This document shows, in pieces, positions 8,818-18,185 of a stretch of DNA of 64,000 nt (the first letter of the stretch is position 1; every line of letters starts with the position of its first letter). The stretch is taken from the NCBI GenBank assembly GCA_963754335.1, contig CAVWFQ010000003.1, positions 248,001-312,000 of the forward strand, written 5' to 3'. The notes under the pieces were generated by a model, which did no database searches, had not been told where the DNA came from, and was given only the letters and a program-made list of their open reading frames with translations. The position numbers were made by a program, and so were the translations under genes. Source of the DNA: JBBSDP01 sp963754335. Its GTDB lineage: Bacteria; Planctomycetota; Phycisphaerae; Tepidisphaerales; Tepidisphaeraceae.

Positions 8818-10076
8818 ATGGGGTCGATGGATTTTTTCAGCAAGGGCAAAGGACAGGGAAAGCGCCAGAGTCACGTTGCACCGATTTCCGGCGCGACCGT
8901 CGCGGGAGTTACCGCAGCCGCGGCTTCAGCCGCAGCATTTCCTGTCCAGGCGCCGGCGGGGTTTACCGATCCACACTACGGGTTCCAGCCGCTTCCGCCG
9001 CCCCTGGGTAATCCGCCTTTTCGGTTTGATTTATCCCAGTTGCTCTTGGCGGCCGACATCCAAAGCATTACTGATGCGGGTGTTCTCGCCTTCCACACGG
9101 TAGGGGACACGGGGGATTATCGCGGGCAGCAACAGGACTTCGTCGCGGAGATGATGACAAAAGATTCAGAGAACTCTCCGGATAACAGCAAGCCCGCGTT
9201 TCTCTATCACCTGGGGGATGTGATCTACTTCGCCGGCGATATCGACAAGTACGGTGCCAACTTCTACGAAACGTACAAAGATTACCCCAGTTTCATCGTC
9301 TCCATCCCGGGCAACCACGACTGTCAGCCGGACGACCCGCAGGATGGCGCAGTAGATCCGAATAAAACACCTCTGGACGGCTGGGTCAAGAACTTCATGT
9401 CGGCCAATTCAGGCCAACTCGGCTCGCTCAAAACAAGCGCCGGCCGAACTCAGATGGATCTGCCGAACGTGTATTGGACGTTCACCACTCCGTTTGCAAC
9501 GATCGTTGGGTTATTTTCAAACGTGGGTGAGACGGAGGGAGAGATCCATCAGGATCAAATTGATTGGTTCAAGGGCGAACTCACCGCCGCCGATCCGAAT
9601 CTCGCTTTGATTGTGGCCGTCCATCATCCGCCGTTCTCAGGGGATACCGACCATTCCGGGAGTAGTGCCGTATCAAAAGTACTCTTCGACGGTTTCCAGA
9701 GCACCGGTCGCTATCCTAACTTGATCCTGTCGGGACATGTTCATAACTATCAGCGATTTACAAAAGGGATACCAGGCCCGAACGGCCCACTCCAGATTCC
9801 GTGCGTGGTCGCTGGCGCTGGAGGCTATACGAAACTTGGTAAACTTCACAAAATCAAAGGGGGCAACCCAACCGCACCTTTGAAGCTTGCAAATAGCCTC
9901 ACCCTCGAGAGCTATGACCAGGATAACTTTGGTTTTCTCCGCCTCGAGGTGAGCAAAACGCAAATCGCTGGAACCTATTCATCAGCTCCGTACGTCGCCG
10001 CGCGCAGGTGGTTGGAAATGTTCTCGATCGATTTTCCATTGATTTGGCTGCGCACACGGTCCAAACGCTGCCATAA
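8818..10076 (+). CDS. Calcineurin-like metallophosphoesterase (frameshift near 10005)
   Basis: A purple acid phosphatase/PhoD-like binuclear metallophosphoesterase. The metal-binding motifs are in order: GDTGDYRG, LGDVIYFAGD, PGNHDCQ, VAVHHPPFSG and SGHVHNYQRF. The N-terminal 50 residues are basic then Ala-rich (SGATVAGVTAAAASAAAFPV), possibly a weak export signal. Near 10005 one base seems to be lost; the +2 frame then gives VVGNVLDRFSIDLAAHTVQT, a family-like ending with a stop at 10076, whereas the uninterrupted frame runs on into unrelated sequence to 10251. It is transcribed divergently from hisI. The substrate is unknown. Confidence 0.8.
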
Positions 10077-10077
10077 A

Positions 10078-10356
10078 TCATCGGAGGGAAAATCGCCGTC
10101 GCTTCAAGATGGGCGAACCATCGGGACTATGGCCTACAATTTCGTGGGTCGCTCCGGGCGGGAGTGTTTTGCCGGCTTCGACGGCTTCACCCCGACTGAT
10201 AACGCCCTCCTCAAACTTCTTTTTGGCCTGTTCGATTTCTTCGGCGGTTAGCGGTGGAAGTGCCGAAGCGACTGATGCGATCTCAAGATCTTGCCCATCG
10301 GCGTTGACCGCGGCGGCATCCGGCTCGGTTGTCTGCCTGGCTGGCTTGTCGACCAT
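10078..10356 (-). CDS. Small hypothetical protein
   Basis: 92 residues starting at ATG 10356, which has GAAAGGAAG just upstream; a longer frame upstream has no such signal. The sequence is Ala/Glu-rich with LTAEEIEQAKKKFEEGVISR and a C-terminal GATHEIVGHSPDGSPILKRR. No known domain recognised. It follows the metalloprotease gene on the same strand with 185 bases between, so co-transcription is possible. Its stop abuts the convergent phosphoesterase. Confidence 0.55.
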   Translation of the reverse strand: MVDKPARQTTEPDAAAVNADGQDLEIASVASALPPLTAEEIEQAKKKFEEGVISRGEAVEAGKTLPPGATHEIVGHSPDGSPILKRRRFSLR

Positions 10357-10541
10357 GACGCTTCCTTTCGGAAACAAAATGTTATGCCGGATACCGCCGC
10401 GAGCCAAGCCAATGTCGGAAAAACTTCGCGGAATCCGAGGCCGACGCCTCCGAATACGACAGCGAGGGGCAGAGTTTGATCGGTAAATGCGGTTTTTCGA
10501 GCCGTTCGTAGCTTTTGCGATAATTCCGGCAGGGTCAAGGT

Positions 10542-11996
10542 TTATCCAACGCCGCATCCACAGTGAAACAGGCGACGCACCAGTTCGGGCCCATCTGGAG
10601 TGTCAATCAGAACGTGAGTTTTTCGTAATTGCTTGCGCGGGGAATCTTTGGCGATTTTGGCCACCCTGGAAGTCCTGTCCACCCTGTCGTTGGCAAAGAG
10701 CATCCGCACGAACCGGCCCGTCGCCCGCTCTACTGCGTCCGGCTCTGTCCGATCGTGATAAAGCGAGGCTGCCACCATCACGAATGGCTTGCGCTCCGCC
10801 GGGGCGCGTACCGTGAGCGTCTGCGGCCCCAGGCCGAACTCATCACCGGAGAGTTTGATTCGATAAACGTGGGACAGAACCGGCCGCTCAGCAGACACAC
10901 TCATACTGAATGCACTTTTCAACGGCACCTTGGGATTAACCCGCGCCAACCCGGTGACCGCCGATTGGGGAACGATTTGCCGCTTTACGAAAGTATCAGT
11001 CAATGCGGATCTGTATGTTCCGCCATTTGCCGAATCAGCATCGATGATGTGCGCGGCGACCTGAGCGTAGTAGTCGGGCTGGACTGGCGCTGCCGCCGTA
11101 GCGGTTAATAAAAGCACCGCGAAATCGTTGGCCACTTGTTGCAGGTCCGCGTCAGTGGGATTGCTCGATCTGATTTTCAGCATGCCGGAGAGGATGTCGT
11201 AGACCGCGCCGGTAAAGACTCGGGAAAAGGAGTGGATCTCGGCGCAAATCTGCGTTGCCGGCGCTGAGTTTGGAAGGGTTTGGGGGTCGATGTAAGTAAA
11301 GCTGTTGTATGCGTTGCGAAGGCAATCGGCATCCACGGACGTCGGCGATACCTGTCGAATCGCAAAGCCCAGTTGTTCGGCAAGCCGTGACAACGGTGAC
11401 GCGACGTCGTCGCGCAGGCCGGCCAAAGCGGCCGCTCTCACCGATGGAAGCTGTAATTGGGACAGGATCGCGCTGATATCCGCGAAAGACTCATGAAAGG
11501 ATCCAACTTCGATAAACGGCGCACCCCAAAGCTCCGGCCGATGCGCGTCAAGGCAGGCGTGCCCCATCTCGTGGCAGAGCACGTCCGGACTCTCGCCGGA
11601 ATAGTAGGTCGTCTCGCCGACCAATTCGTGGAAAAACGCCAGATGCTCGCGATCGTAATACGCATTCAGGTCTTCCCCCTCATCCAATCCGACCGGGAGT
11701 ACCGCCCCGGGTTGCCATTGCGGAACGTTCAACAGCGGCGCCCAAAAATCTCCACCGCGGCGTAACGCCACCGCTGCGTTCCAGAAACGAAATTCGTCTG
11801 TGCCCGGATCATAGGTCTGGGCGGGATATTGCGTGCCGTTAATATGAAACTTAAGCGGACCCGCCATTAAATCCGGGACGGGCGCCTGAAACATCAGAAG
11901 ACCGGATGATGGGTCATCCGGCCAGGCATTGATCGCTCCATTGGAGCTTGCGGCCTCTTTCTTCGCAGTAACGGATCGAATCTTTTTTGCAGCCAC
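10542..11996 (-). CDS. Zinc metalloprotease-like protein with HEMGH motif
   Basis: 484 residues. The zinc site HEMGH is followed about 20 residues later by FHESFADI, the glutamate-containing third ligand motif of the gluzincin clan (thermolysin-like). Upstream, DLNAYYDREHLAFFHE resembles the region before the catalytic helix in fungalysin/thermolysin relatives. The N-terminus (MAAKKIRSVTAKKEAASS) is basic with no signal peptide, so the protein may be cytoplasmic or exported by another route. The C-terminus ends in a Cys-Gly-Cys-Gly tail. It is divergent from the acyltransferase at 12124. The clan assignment is from motifs; the substrate is unknown. Confidence 0.7.
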   Translation of the reverse strand: MAAKKIRSVTAKKEAASSNGAINAWPDDPSSGLLMFQAPVPDLMAGPLKFHINGTQYPAQTYDPGTDEFRFWNAAVALRRGGDFWAPLLNVPQWQPGAVLPVGLDEGEDLNAYYDREHLAFFHELVGETTYYSGESPDVLCHEMGHACLDAHRPELWGAPFIEVGSFHESFADISAILSQLQLPSVRAAALAGLRDDVASPLSRLAEQLGFAIRQVSPTSVDADCLRNAYNSFTYIDPQTLPNSAPATQICAEIHSFSRVFTGAVYDILSGMLKIRSSNPTDADLQQVANDFAVLLLTATAAAPVQPDYYAQVAAHIIDADSANGGTYRSALTDTFVKRQIVPQSAVTGLARVNPKVPLKSAFSMSVSAERPVLSHVYRIKLSGDEFGLGPQTLTVRAPAERKPFVMVAASLYHDRTEPDAVERATGRFVRMLFANDRVDRTSRVAKIAKDSPRKQLRKTHVLIDTPDGPELVRRLFHCGCGVG

Positions 11997-12123
11997 TTGG
12001 AACCCCTTTTGAATTGAGATAACAGTGTGATCCTAAAGCAAAGCAACTGCTTTACAAATTTTTTATCCTTTCGCGCCAGCCACCATCGGACAGGTCAGGT
12101 GTGCGCCCGGACGTTCTCACGTT

Positions 12124-13344
12124 ATGAAGTCTCTGACATTTCAAGTCATGCAGAACATTATCATCGATAAGCCTTATGTTCCCGTGCCGCCTCACCGCGG
12201 GCGGTTCTGGCCGAAGCTTCTTGCGCATTACGTTCCGGGATTGCTTCGAAGAAAATATGGCATTGCGCGGATCGAGTTCGTCCATTCCGATCGGTTGCGC
12301 GACTCGCTCAAGGCCGGGCATGGCGTATTGCTGACGCCAAACCATTGCCGTGACGAAGACCCGTTTGTGCTGGGCAGCCTTTCGCGCGAAGTCGGCTCGC
12401 CGTTTTTCATCATGGCGAGCTGGCATCTGTTCGCCCACAATCGCTTGCAGACGTTTATTCTGCGTCGTGCGGGGGCCTTCAGTATCTATCGCGAGGGGAT
12501 CGACCGAACGGCGGTGAATACCGCAATTGAAATCCTGGAGAAAGCGGAGCGGCCTCTGGTCATTTTTCCCGAAGGATTCATCTCGCGCACCAACGATCGG
12601 ATCAACACGCTGCTCGACGGCACCGCGCTGATCGCCCGCACCGCCGCCAAGCGGCGCGGAAAGCTTTCGCCTCCCGGAAAAGTCGTGGTGCATCCGATCG
12701 CCATTCGCTACCGATTCCAGGGCGATATTCAAAAGGCGGCCGCGAAAGTGCTCGACGGGATCGAATCGCGGCTGACCTGGACGCCGCAAAAAAATCTTTC
12801 TCCGCTCGAGCGCATCTACCGCACCGGCGGCGCTCTGCTGGCGCTGAAGGAGCTGGAATATCTCGGCGAAGCGAAGAATGGCGATGTCGCCCCGCGCCTG
12901 GCTAATCTGATCAATGCGATCCTCGCACCGCTCGAAGACGAATGGCTCCACGAGCAGCACCCGCAGGATTCGGTTCCCTCTCGAGTGAAGCGTCTGCGCT
13001 CGGCGATTCTTCCCGACATGACCAAGGATGAAATCGACGAAGCCGAGCGGCAGCGGCGCTGGAAACACCTCGCCGACCTCTATCTGGCCCAGCAGCTTTT
13101 CAATTATCCGCCTGATTACGTGCGATCCAATCCGTCTACCGAGCGAATTCTCGAAACCGTGGAACGCTTCGAGGAAGATCTGACCGATCGGGTCTCCGTT
13201 CATGGACCGATTCATGCGACCATCACGATCGGGGAGGCGATTGAAGTCTCTCCCGGCCGCGAATCGCGCGGCTCCACCGATCCGCTTCTGGAGCAGATCG
13301 AACATCAACTGCATTCGATGCTCGGATTGGAAGCACACGCATGA
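12124..13344 (+). CDS. PlsC-type acyltransferase with C-terminal extension
   Basis: A glycerolipid acyltransferase-like protein of 406 residues. The catalytic H-x4-D motif is NHCRDEDP and the acceptor-binding motif is FPEGFISR. Typical PlsC proteins are about 240 residues; the last 190 or so here (from LTWTPQKNLSPLERIYR) form an unrecognised extension. ATG 12148 (MQNIIIDKP) is an alternative start. The last four bases overlap the start of the PAP2 gene (ATGA at 13341-13344), which implies translational coupling and a joint role in membrane lipid metabolism. The exact acyl donor and acceptor cannot be read from the sequence. Confidence 0.82.
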   Translation: MKSLTFQVMQNIIIDKPYVPVPPHRGRFWPKLLAHYVPGLLRRKYGIARIEFVHSDRLRDSLKAGHGVLLTPNHCRDEDPFVLGSLSREVGSPFFIMASWHLFAHNRLQTFILRRAGAFSIYREGIDRTAVNTAIEILEKAERPLVIFPEGFISRTNDRINTLLDGTALIARTAAKRRGKLSPPGKVVVHPIAIRYRFQGDIQKAAAKVLDGIESRLTWTPQKNLSPLERIYRTGGALLALKELEYLGEAKNGDVAPRLANLINAILAPLEDEWLHEQHPQDSVPSRVKRLRSAILPDMTKDEIDEAERQRRWKHLADLYLAQQLFNYPPDYVRSNPSTERILETVERFEEDLTDRVSVHGPIHATITIGEAIEVSPGRESRGSTDPLLEQIEHQLHSMLGLEAHA

Positions 13345-14063
13345 CAGCGTTGATCGTGCACGGAACTCATCTCCCGATCCTGGCCATCGCGTGGCCGATC
13401 GCGCTGTGCCGCGTTGTGGTAATCGTCATCAGTCTGGCACTCTGGTTCTGGACGCAAAAGCTTCTGTCCAGGAGGAATCCCACCGCCGCCGATGCGCCGA
13501 TTGCCGCGGCTCTGTCCGATGGGATGCACCGTCTGACCGCGCGACACAATGAGCGGCTGAGAAAAAATCCGTGGCGGGCCAGGGCACTTCTCATCTCCAG
13601 CTCGCTGGTGATCGATCTGCTGGGGCTGTATCTGCTCGGCTCGGCGATCCTCGGCCCGACATTTCAACCCTTCGTCGGTTTATTGATGGTCTTTGCGCTC
13701 CGGCAGGTCTGCCAGGCGTTCTGCCCGTTGCCCGCGCCGCAGGGAATGATTTGGCAGGACCCCGGTTTCCCGGCGCTGCTGGTGACCTACGGCACCGCCA
13801 ACGACCTGTTTTTCTCCGGCCATACCGCGATCGCCGTTTATGGCGCGGCCACCCTCGCTGCGGCGCTCGGTACGCCGGGTTTGGTTTTGGGGATTTGCAT
13901 CGCCATCTTCGAAATTGCCGCGGTGTTGCGCTTACGAGCCCATTACACCATGGACGTTTTCACCGGCGCGGTGACGGCTCTTTATGTCCATCGACTCGCG
14001 ATCGACTTTGCCCCGCACATTGATCGCTGGATCGCGCTGGCGGCCAAGTCTATTGGCTCGTAG
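13341..14063 (+). CDS. PAP2/sphingomyelin synthase-like membrane phosphatase
   Basis: 240 residues with five to six hydrophobic helices. The C-terminal half carries the PAP2-type motifs LFFSGHTA and RAHYTMDVFTGA, which supply the catalytic histidines and aspartate, in the spacing seen in PAP2_C (sphingomyelin synthase-like) proteins. It starts inside the stop codon of the acyltransferase. A lipid phosphate phosphatase or phosphocholine/phosphoethanolamine transferase acting at the membrane is likely. No frameshift is seen. Confidence 0.78.
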   Translation: MTALIVHGTHLPILAIAWPIALCRVVVIVISLALWFWTQKLLSRRNPTAADAPIAAALSDGMHRLTARHNERLRKNPWRARALLISSSLVIDLLGLYLLGSAILGPTFQPFVGLLMVFALRQVCQAFCPLPAPQGMIWQDPGFPALLVTYGTANDLFFSGHTAIAVYGAATLAAALGTPGLVLGICIAIFEIAAVLRLRAHYTMDVFTGAVTALYVHRLAIDFAPHIDRWIALAAKSIGS

Positions 14064-14182
14064 TGCGGGCTTCAGCCCGTTTCGGTCGCGCGGGTATGCT
14101 CAATGTCTATTCGAAACAGGACGCGGTCGAAGAGCATGGTCGTTTTCGGCGTATCAATGAAAAGATAGAAGACGGCTCGACC

Positions 14183-14735
14183 ATGGCTTTTGCCCCGCCG
14201 AAGCCGACCGCAGCGGATTCGTTTCACAATCGAAAGGTCTTGGAAGTTCCAGCCGGCGCGGACGGTGCCGCCATCCAACAGGTGATCGACCACGCGGCGG
14301 AGCTCGCCGGTCAGCGGCCCATCGTGCATCTGCCAATGGGCGCGTATCAGCTCAGCCAAACGGTGAATTCTGGGTTGAACTGCCGGGCACCACATCGGCA
14401 ACGGTCTGGCAAAACCGCGCCACGCCGCCGCTCATGGCGGATTGGTCGGATGCAACATCAACAGCAACAATAAACAGGCTGCGCCTAAGGGTTTCGAGTT
14501 CCTCCCCAACCTTGGCGACGATCCCGACCCCGCCAAATCAAAATTCGGCTCCGGCCCGCTCCCCGACCTGGGAACGGTGGACGACGCGACGATTCTCCGT
14601 CATCTCCCCCCACTCCGCGCCGCCCTCGTGTGGACTCCCGAAGATGACGCCGCGCCCGGTATCACCAATCTGCAAATCCGCCGCGTTATGGCGACCGGCG
14701 GGCAGGGCGGAATCGTCGAGTTTCGCGGGCATTGA
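14183..14735 (+). pseudogene. Fragment of a beta-helix (pectate lyase-like) protein
   Basis: The stretch VPAGADGAAIQQVIDHAAEL then PIVHLPMGAYQLSQTV resembles the start of pectate lyase superfamily proteins, where an index of residues is followed by a rising beta-helix. After about 14370 the frame is lost, and a piece beginning MVGCNINSNNKQAAPKGFEF continues in another frame to 14735 (VMATGGQGGIVEFRG). The repeats of the helix and any catalytic part are missing. There is no signal peptide. A decayed relic is the best description; the family call is tentative. Confidence 0.35.
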
Positions 14736-14848
14736 AATCAAAAGCCGAAATATCCCCTTCTTTCCGCGATAAAATCAGACGTGCCGAATCGGGGGCCAGA
14801 ATTGATCGATGAAGTGTACGCTTCGTTCAGCTCCAGTATAAAGGGGAT

Positions 14849-15085
14849 ATGCATGATAAGTCCCTCGAAGACATCGAGACATCGATCGAAAGCCTGGATC
14901 TTCAGGATCAAGTGCGGTTGCTTGAGTTTCTCGCGCAAAAAATCGCAAACGCCGTCTTGAAGCCCGCCGCCGGCGATGCCGATCAGGCATGGCGTCTCTA
15001 TCGCGCCGTGGGCGAACGTCTTGCGGCAACTTCCATCGCCGGTAGCGCATCGCTCACGGACGCCGTAAGTCAATCGAGGCGGTAA
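14849..15085 (+). CDS. VapB-like antitoxin
   Basis: 78 residues. MHDKSLEDIETSIESLDLQD then QVRLLEFLAQKIA is the helical pattern of small antitoxins paired with PIN toxins. AAGGGG lies upstream of ATG 14849. A PIN-domain gene starts 2 bases after its stop, the usual antitoxin-then-toxin order. The assignment comes from context plus the helix pattern; no DNA-binding fold can be confirmed. Confidence 0.55.
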   Translation: MHDKSLEDIETSIESLDLQDQVRLLEFLAQKIANAVLKPAAGDADQAWRLYRAVGERLAATSIAGSASLTDAVSQSRR

Positions 15086-15087
15086 AC

Positions 15088-15517
15088 GTGTTCACCATTG
15101 ACGCGAGCGTTGGGTGAATGCCGATTCACCGACCGAGCCACACCAGCCTTCCAGCCGCTCTCTCATCGATACGTTGATCGCCCGCGCCGTGCCGATCTTC
15201 CTGCCAACACTTCTTGCGGCCGAAGTGGCGGGCGTTATATCCCGGACCCGTGGCGATCCGGTTCTGGCGGAACAAATGGCGGTCGCATTGCTGTCGTTGG
15301 CATCCGTTCAATGGATTCCGCTCAATGACAGTGTCGGCAGGCTCGCGGCAGAACTTGCCGCCAGGCATCGTCTTGCGGCGCCGATGCAGTCTATGCAGCG
15401 GTAGCGATGGCGAACGGCTGCGAACTCATTTCGCTCGATCAGGAACATCTCACTCGCCTGGCTGCGGTCGTTCACACATCGACGCCCGCCGACGCGCTCT
15501 CACGCCTGAGGCCTTAA
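15088..15517 (+). pseudogene. PIN-domain (VapC-like) toxin, two frameshifts
   Basis: A GTG start gives VFTIDAS with the first acidic residue of PIN nucleases. A missing T near 15108 stops the frame; the next frame continues VNADSPTEPHQPSSRSLIDT and AEVAGVISRTRGDP with the second acidic residue. A second shift near 15375 leads to GADAVYAAVAMANGCELISL then DQEHLTRLAAV, with the last aspartate, ending at 15517. All parts of a 140-residue PIN protein are present in order, so either two sequencing errors or recent inactivation. Confidence 0.6.
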
Positions 15518-15975
15518 TGTATTCTCTCGCGATTCAGAACCGGTTTTCGTGTTTCTGATTCCGACTCCTGTACTGACAGACGCCCGATTCAACCGAAACA
15601 TTTCCCCCCGACCAAACTGCGCGCCCACGGCACGCGTTCCTGCGAAGAAAAAAGCTTGCCCGACGATCCAAATCATCCCTCCTTCAGATCGATTGCGACA
15701 GCGAGCTCAAGGCGCAGCTCCTCCCTGCAAAATATCGATCCGACCTCGGCTTACTGCCCGGCGTTTCACCGCTGCCGTTGAATACGTCGCGCGGCCTGAT
15801 CTCCGCTCGGAACATTGAGAGCCACGGCGTGATCGCCGCGGTGCGGATCGCGCGTTTTCATCTTTACGGCGGCATTTCCTCGTAGGGTGGGCTCGGCCCA
15901 CCACGAGAACCAGAAACGGTGGGCCGAGCCCACCCTACATGCGCCTGATGGAGTGCGATTATCCAAGAGCGTATC
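15518..15975. other. Intergenic region, no recognisable gene
   Basis: No frame gives a recognisable protein. The right part holds the inverted repeat at 15882-15938. A short + frame at 15549-15818 has no ribosome-binding site or family resemblance and is not called. Confidence 0.5.
15882..15938. repeat. GTAGGGTGGGCTCGGCCCAC-type inverted repeat
   Basis: A 57-bp palindrome with about 20-bp arms around a 17-base spacer. The same arms occur at 51586-51640, where the palindrome straddles a stop codon, and in altered form at 6253-6373. Its position and symmetry suggest a mobile or terminator-like repeat. Confidence 0.7.
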
Positions 15976-16269
15976 ATGGAGGGCGAGGCGGTTACTCAGA
16001 TGCGTCATCGGCACTTCAGAATCCGCCGTGTTGCTCCGGAGATTTTGGCATTGGCGATGCTGATGATCGATCCGGTGGGGATCATCATTTGGGCGTTGCT
16101 TGCGTCTCTTTTTACGCTCATCACCGGCAGCGTTTATCAGGCGAAGTGGTTTGGCCGCCTCGGCAAGTGCGCGCACTGCGGCTATGACTTAAGCCGCTCC
16201 CGCGGCCGATGTCCGGAGTGCGGACGCCTGATTGCGCCCGGCGCCCGCCGCGCATGCAGCGATGCCTGA
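15976..16269 (+). CDS. Small membrane protein with C-terminal zinc ribbon
   Basis: 97 residues. One hydrophobic segment (ILALAMLMIDPVGIIIWALL and onward) precedes a zinc ribbon C-x2-C-G-Y-D-L-x6-C-x2-C (CAHCGYDL, GRCPECGRL), a combination seen in many short planctomycete membrane proteins. ATG 16000 is an alternative start. Its end overlaps the next small frame. Function unknown. A related ribbon ends the protein at 44230-44752. Confidence 0.55.
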   Translation: MEGEAVTQMRHRHFRIRRVAPEILALAMLMIDPVGIIIWALLASLFTLITGSVYQAKWFGRLGKCAHCGYDLSRSRGRCPECGRLIAPGARRACSDA

Positions 16270-16493
16270 TCAACATTCTGGCCGGAGTGTCATTGAGCCT
16301 CGGCGCGGGACCATCTTTCGCCCTGGTCCGGAGCTTTTTCGTCGCCGATGGATGGGCGTTGGTTTCGATGCAAGATCACTCCCCGGGGATCGAGAGGATC
16401 GAGACGGAGGTGAGGATCGGGAGGGGGCGGCATTTCCATCGTGGACTCGAAGACACACCTCTCAGAGCTGGATTGTCAGATTCTTCAAATTAA
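16254..16493 (+). CDS. Short membrane-anchored protein, possibly truncated
   Basis: About 79 residues. MQRCLINILAGVSLSLGAGP is a hydrophobic anchor and RSFFVADGWALVSMQD resembles the early part of the small zinc-ribbon membrane family seen at 44230-44752. The expected second anchor and zinc ribbon are absent. It overlaps the previous gene by 16 bases. Either a fragment or a frameshifted member; low certainty that it is expressed. Confidence 0.3.
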   Translation: MQRCLINILAGVSLSLGAGPSFALVRSFFVADGWALVSMQDHSPGIERIETEVRIGRGRHFHRGLEDTPLRAGLSDSSN

Positions 16494-16636
16494 TTTGAGT
16501 GGATCGAACAACATCATTACAATAACGTCCGCGGATAAATCGGGGTCCGGAAGACGCTTCGCTGCAAGCGTTTTACGTTCAGGTCCACGGCCTTTCCTGT
16601 CGGAGCCCAATTCGGTCGCTAACGCGGAAGGAGCAA

Positions 16637-17038
16637 ATGGATTGCAAAAATCATCCGGGAGTCGTTGCGGTCAATCGTTGCGAGGGGTGTGCCGAGCCAT
16701 TCTGCGGCAATTGCCTTGTCAATGTGCTGGGGAAGTGGTACTGTGGGTCGTGTAAAACGATGGCGGTAGCGGGTGCGCCGATGGTTGAAGGCGCCACCAT
16801 TCCATGCAAAGAAGCCGACGAGGCGCTGAAATATGCGATTATCGGCATCTTCTGTTTTGGAATCATCCTTGAGCCGATCGCGCTGGTGAAGGCAAGCAAG
16901 GCCAAGAAAATGATGGCGCTCAATCCGCGTCTCAGCGGGTCGGGAAAGGTCACCGCGACGTATATCATTGCCAGCATCGCATTGGTCTTGTGGATCCTTG
17001 GAATGATCGTCAAAATTTCGGCGACTGCGCAGCGATGA
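16637..17038 (+). CDS. B-box zinc finger membrane protein 1
   Basis: 133 residues. The N-terminal B-box-type zinc finger is MDCKNHPGVVAVNRCEGC then C-x2-C pairs (FCGNCL, WYCGSC). Two hydrophobic helices follow (YAIIGIFCFGIILEPIALV and VTATYIIASIALVLWILGMI), giving a DUF4190-like tail. A clear ribosome-binding site (GGAAGGAG) precedes ATG 16637. It is the first clearly real gene of the + strand run that leads into the ubiquitin-like operon. Bacterial B-box proteins are often next to such systems; a part in tethering or substrate binding is only inferred. Confidence 0.7.
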   Translation: MDCKNHPGVVAVNRCEGCAEPFCGNCLVNVLGKWYCGSCKTMAVAGAPMVEGATIPCKEADEALKYAIIGIFCFGIILEPIALVKASKAKKMMALNPRLSGSGKVTATYIIASIALVLWILGMIVKISATAQR

Positions 17039-17106
17039 ATGCGCCGGCTGCATGTGCCGGTGCGGGGTTTTCGTATTTGACCGTCCCTGATCCGGGGTAA
17101 ACCGCC

Positions 17107-17805
17107 ATGGACATGTTCTGTCCGGAATGCATGACCCCGTTGCACTCGAGCGACGGGAGAACCGCCTCCTGCCCTGCTCACAGCGCCACGTTCGAAATAC
17201 TCTTCACGCGTCATCCGACCGTTGCGCCGGCGATGCGTGCTGCGGTCATGCCGCCGATTCCCCACCCCGGCGCCGCCCCGGTTGCCGCGCCGGCGTATCC
17301 CCTTCCAGAGGCCTATCCAGTCGATCCGCTGGTGGCCCTGGGCGCCACCGACGTGTTGATCGACGCGCCCTGCGTCACGCATCCGCAAGTTGCTGCGGTG
17401 GCACGCTGTCAATCCTGCCGTTCTCCGGTCTGTTCAACGTGTTTGTTCGTCTTTCCGGGCGGAATCCAGGTTTGTCCCAAGTGTGCCGCGAATCCGACTC
17501 CCCAGGTCTCGCCACGCCGCAAGAAGCTCATCCGGTGGTCGATCGGGCTGGGAATCTGGAGCGTTCTGGGGCTCGTGGGACTGATCGTCGCTATTCCGCT
17601 CCTGGGGAAAAAGGCGGACCTGGAGGTGTTAGGCGTCGTGATCGAAGTCGTCTCGCTGTTACCGGCGATTGTCGGGCTGGCGCTGGGCGTCGGCTCGTTT
17701 GACCGGCGCCTCCGAACGCCGGGAGTCGTCTGGATTGGAGTCATCGGAAATGGGCTCGTGGTCGTGATCTGGGTGCTGATGATGATCGTCGGAGCCATGA
17801 AATAA
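17107..17805 (+). CDS. B-box zinc finger membrane protein 2
   Basis: 232 residues. The extreme N-terminus has a zinc-ribbon half (MFCPECMTPL). A Pro/Ala-rich linker (HPGAAPVAAPAYPLPEAYPV) leads to a B-box (CVTHPQVAAVARCQSCRSPV then CSTC and VCPKC), followed by three hydrophobic helices (WSIGLGIWSVLGLVGLIVAI, VVSLLPAIVGLALGVG, IGNGLVVVIWVLMMIVGAM). It follows the first B-box gene by 68 bases, so the two probably share a transcript. Most likely a membrane accessory protein of the ubiquitin-like pathway; function not shown. Confidence 0.7.
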   Translation: MDMFCPECMTPLHSSDGRTASCPAHSATFEILFTRHPTVAPAMRAAVMPPIPHPGAAPVAAPAYPLPEAYPVDPLVALGATDVLIDAPCVTHPQVAAVARCQSCRSPVCSTCLFVFPGGIQVCPKCAANPTPQVSPRRKKLIRWSIGLGIWSVLGLVGLIVAIPLLGKKADLEVLGVVIEVVSLLPAIVGLALGVGSFDRRLRTPGVVWIGVIGNGLVVVIWVLMMIVGAMK

Positions 17806-17860
17806 GGCGATCGTGGCCGGCCAATGACTGGAATCTATTTCTCAACCGGAAGAATTCGCG

Positions 17861-18166
17861 ATGACACACACGATTCGCGCCAGTTCATTGTTCGTGAAAC
17901 GATTTCTGAAGATCAAGGATACTGGAGTGATCTTCATGGAAACCGCGGCAATGGGCGGCACGCGGAAGTTCAGGTTTGATCAGATCGACTACATCCTGAT
18001 GTCCCCAGCGCATATGCTCTCTTTCCAGGTGGGCAACGAAGTCTTCAGCATTCAGACCCGGCCCGACAAGCAAACGCACACGCTGGCAATCAGGGCACTT
18101 CGGCAAGCCGTTGGGAATTCTCAGGAGCAGGCCAAGGGTTTCCCCGTGATGCCGGGATGGACCTGA
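17861..18166 (+). CDS. Small protein, possibly PH-like, in the ubiquitin-like operon
   Basis: 101 residues with no signal peptide or membrane segment. Alternating beta-type segments (GVIFMETAAMGGTRKFRFDQ, IDYILMSPAHMLSFQVG, EVFSIQTRP) end in a helix (HTLAIRALRQAVGNS), a layout compatible with a bacterial PH-like domain. GGAAGA precedes ATG 17861. It lies 19 bases before the Ubl gene. The fold is a guess from secondary-structure pattern; the sequence alone does not identify it. Confidence 0.5.
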   Translation: MTHTIRASSLFVKRFLKIKDTGVIFMETAAMGGTRKFRFDQIDYILMSPAHMLSFQVGNEVFSIQTRPDKQTHTLAIRALRQAVGNSQEQAKGFPVMPGWT

Positions 18167-18185
18167 TTTACGGACAGGTGTGTTT

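Noticed and set aside
12052..13338. Long - strand open frame of 428 residues opposite the acyltransferase gene
   Set aside because: It mirrors a gene with clear PlsC motifs and has no family resemblance; long antisense frames are common in GC-rich genes.
15549..15818. 89-residue + frame after the PIN gene
   Set aside because: Pro/Arg-rich, no ribosome-binding site, no family resemblance.
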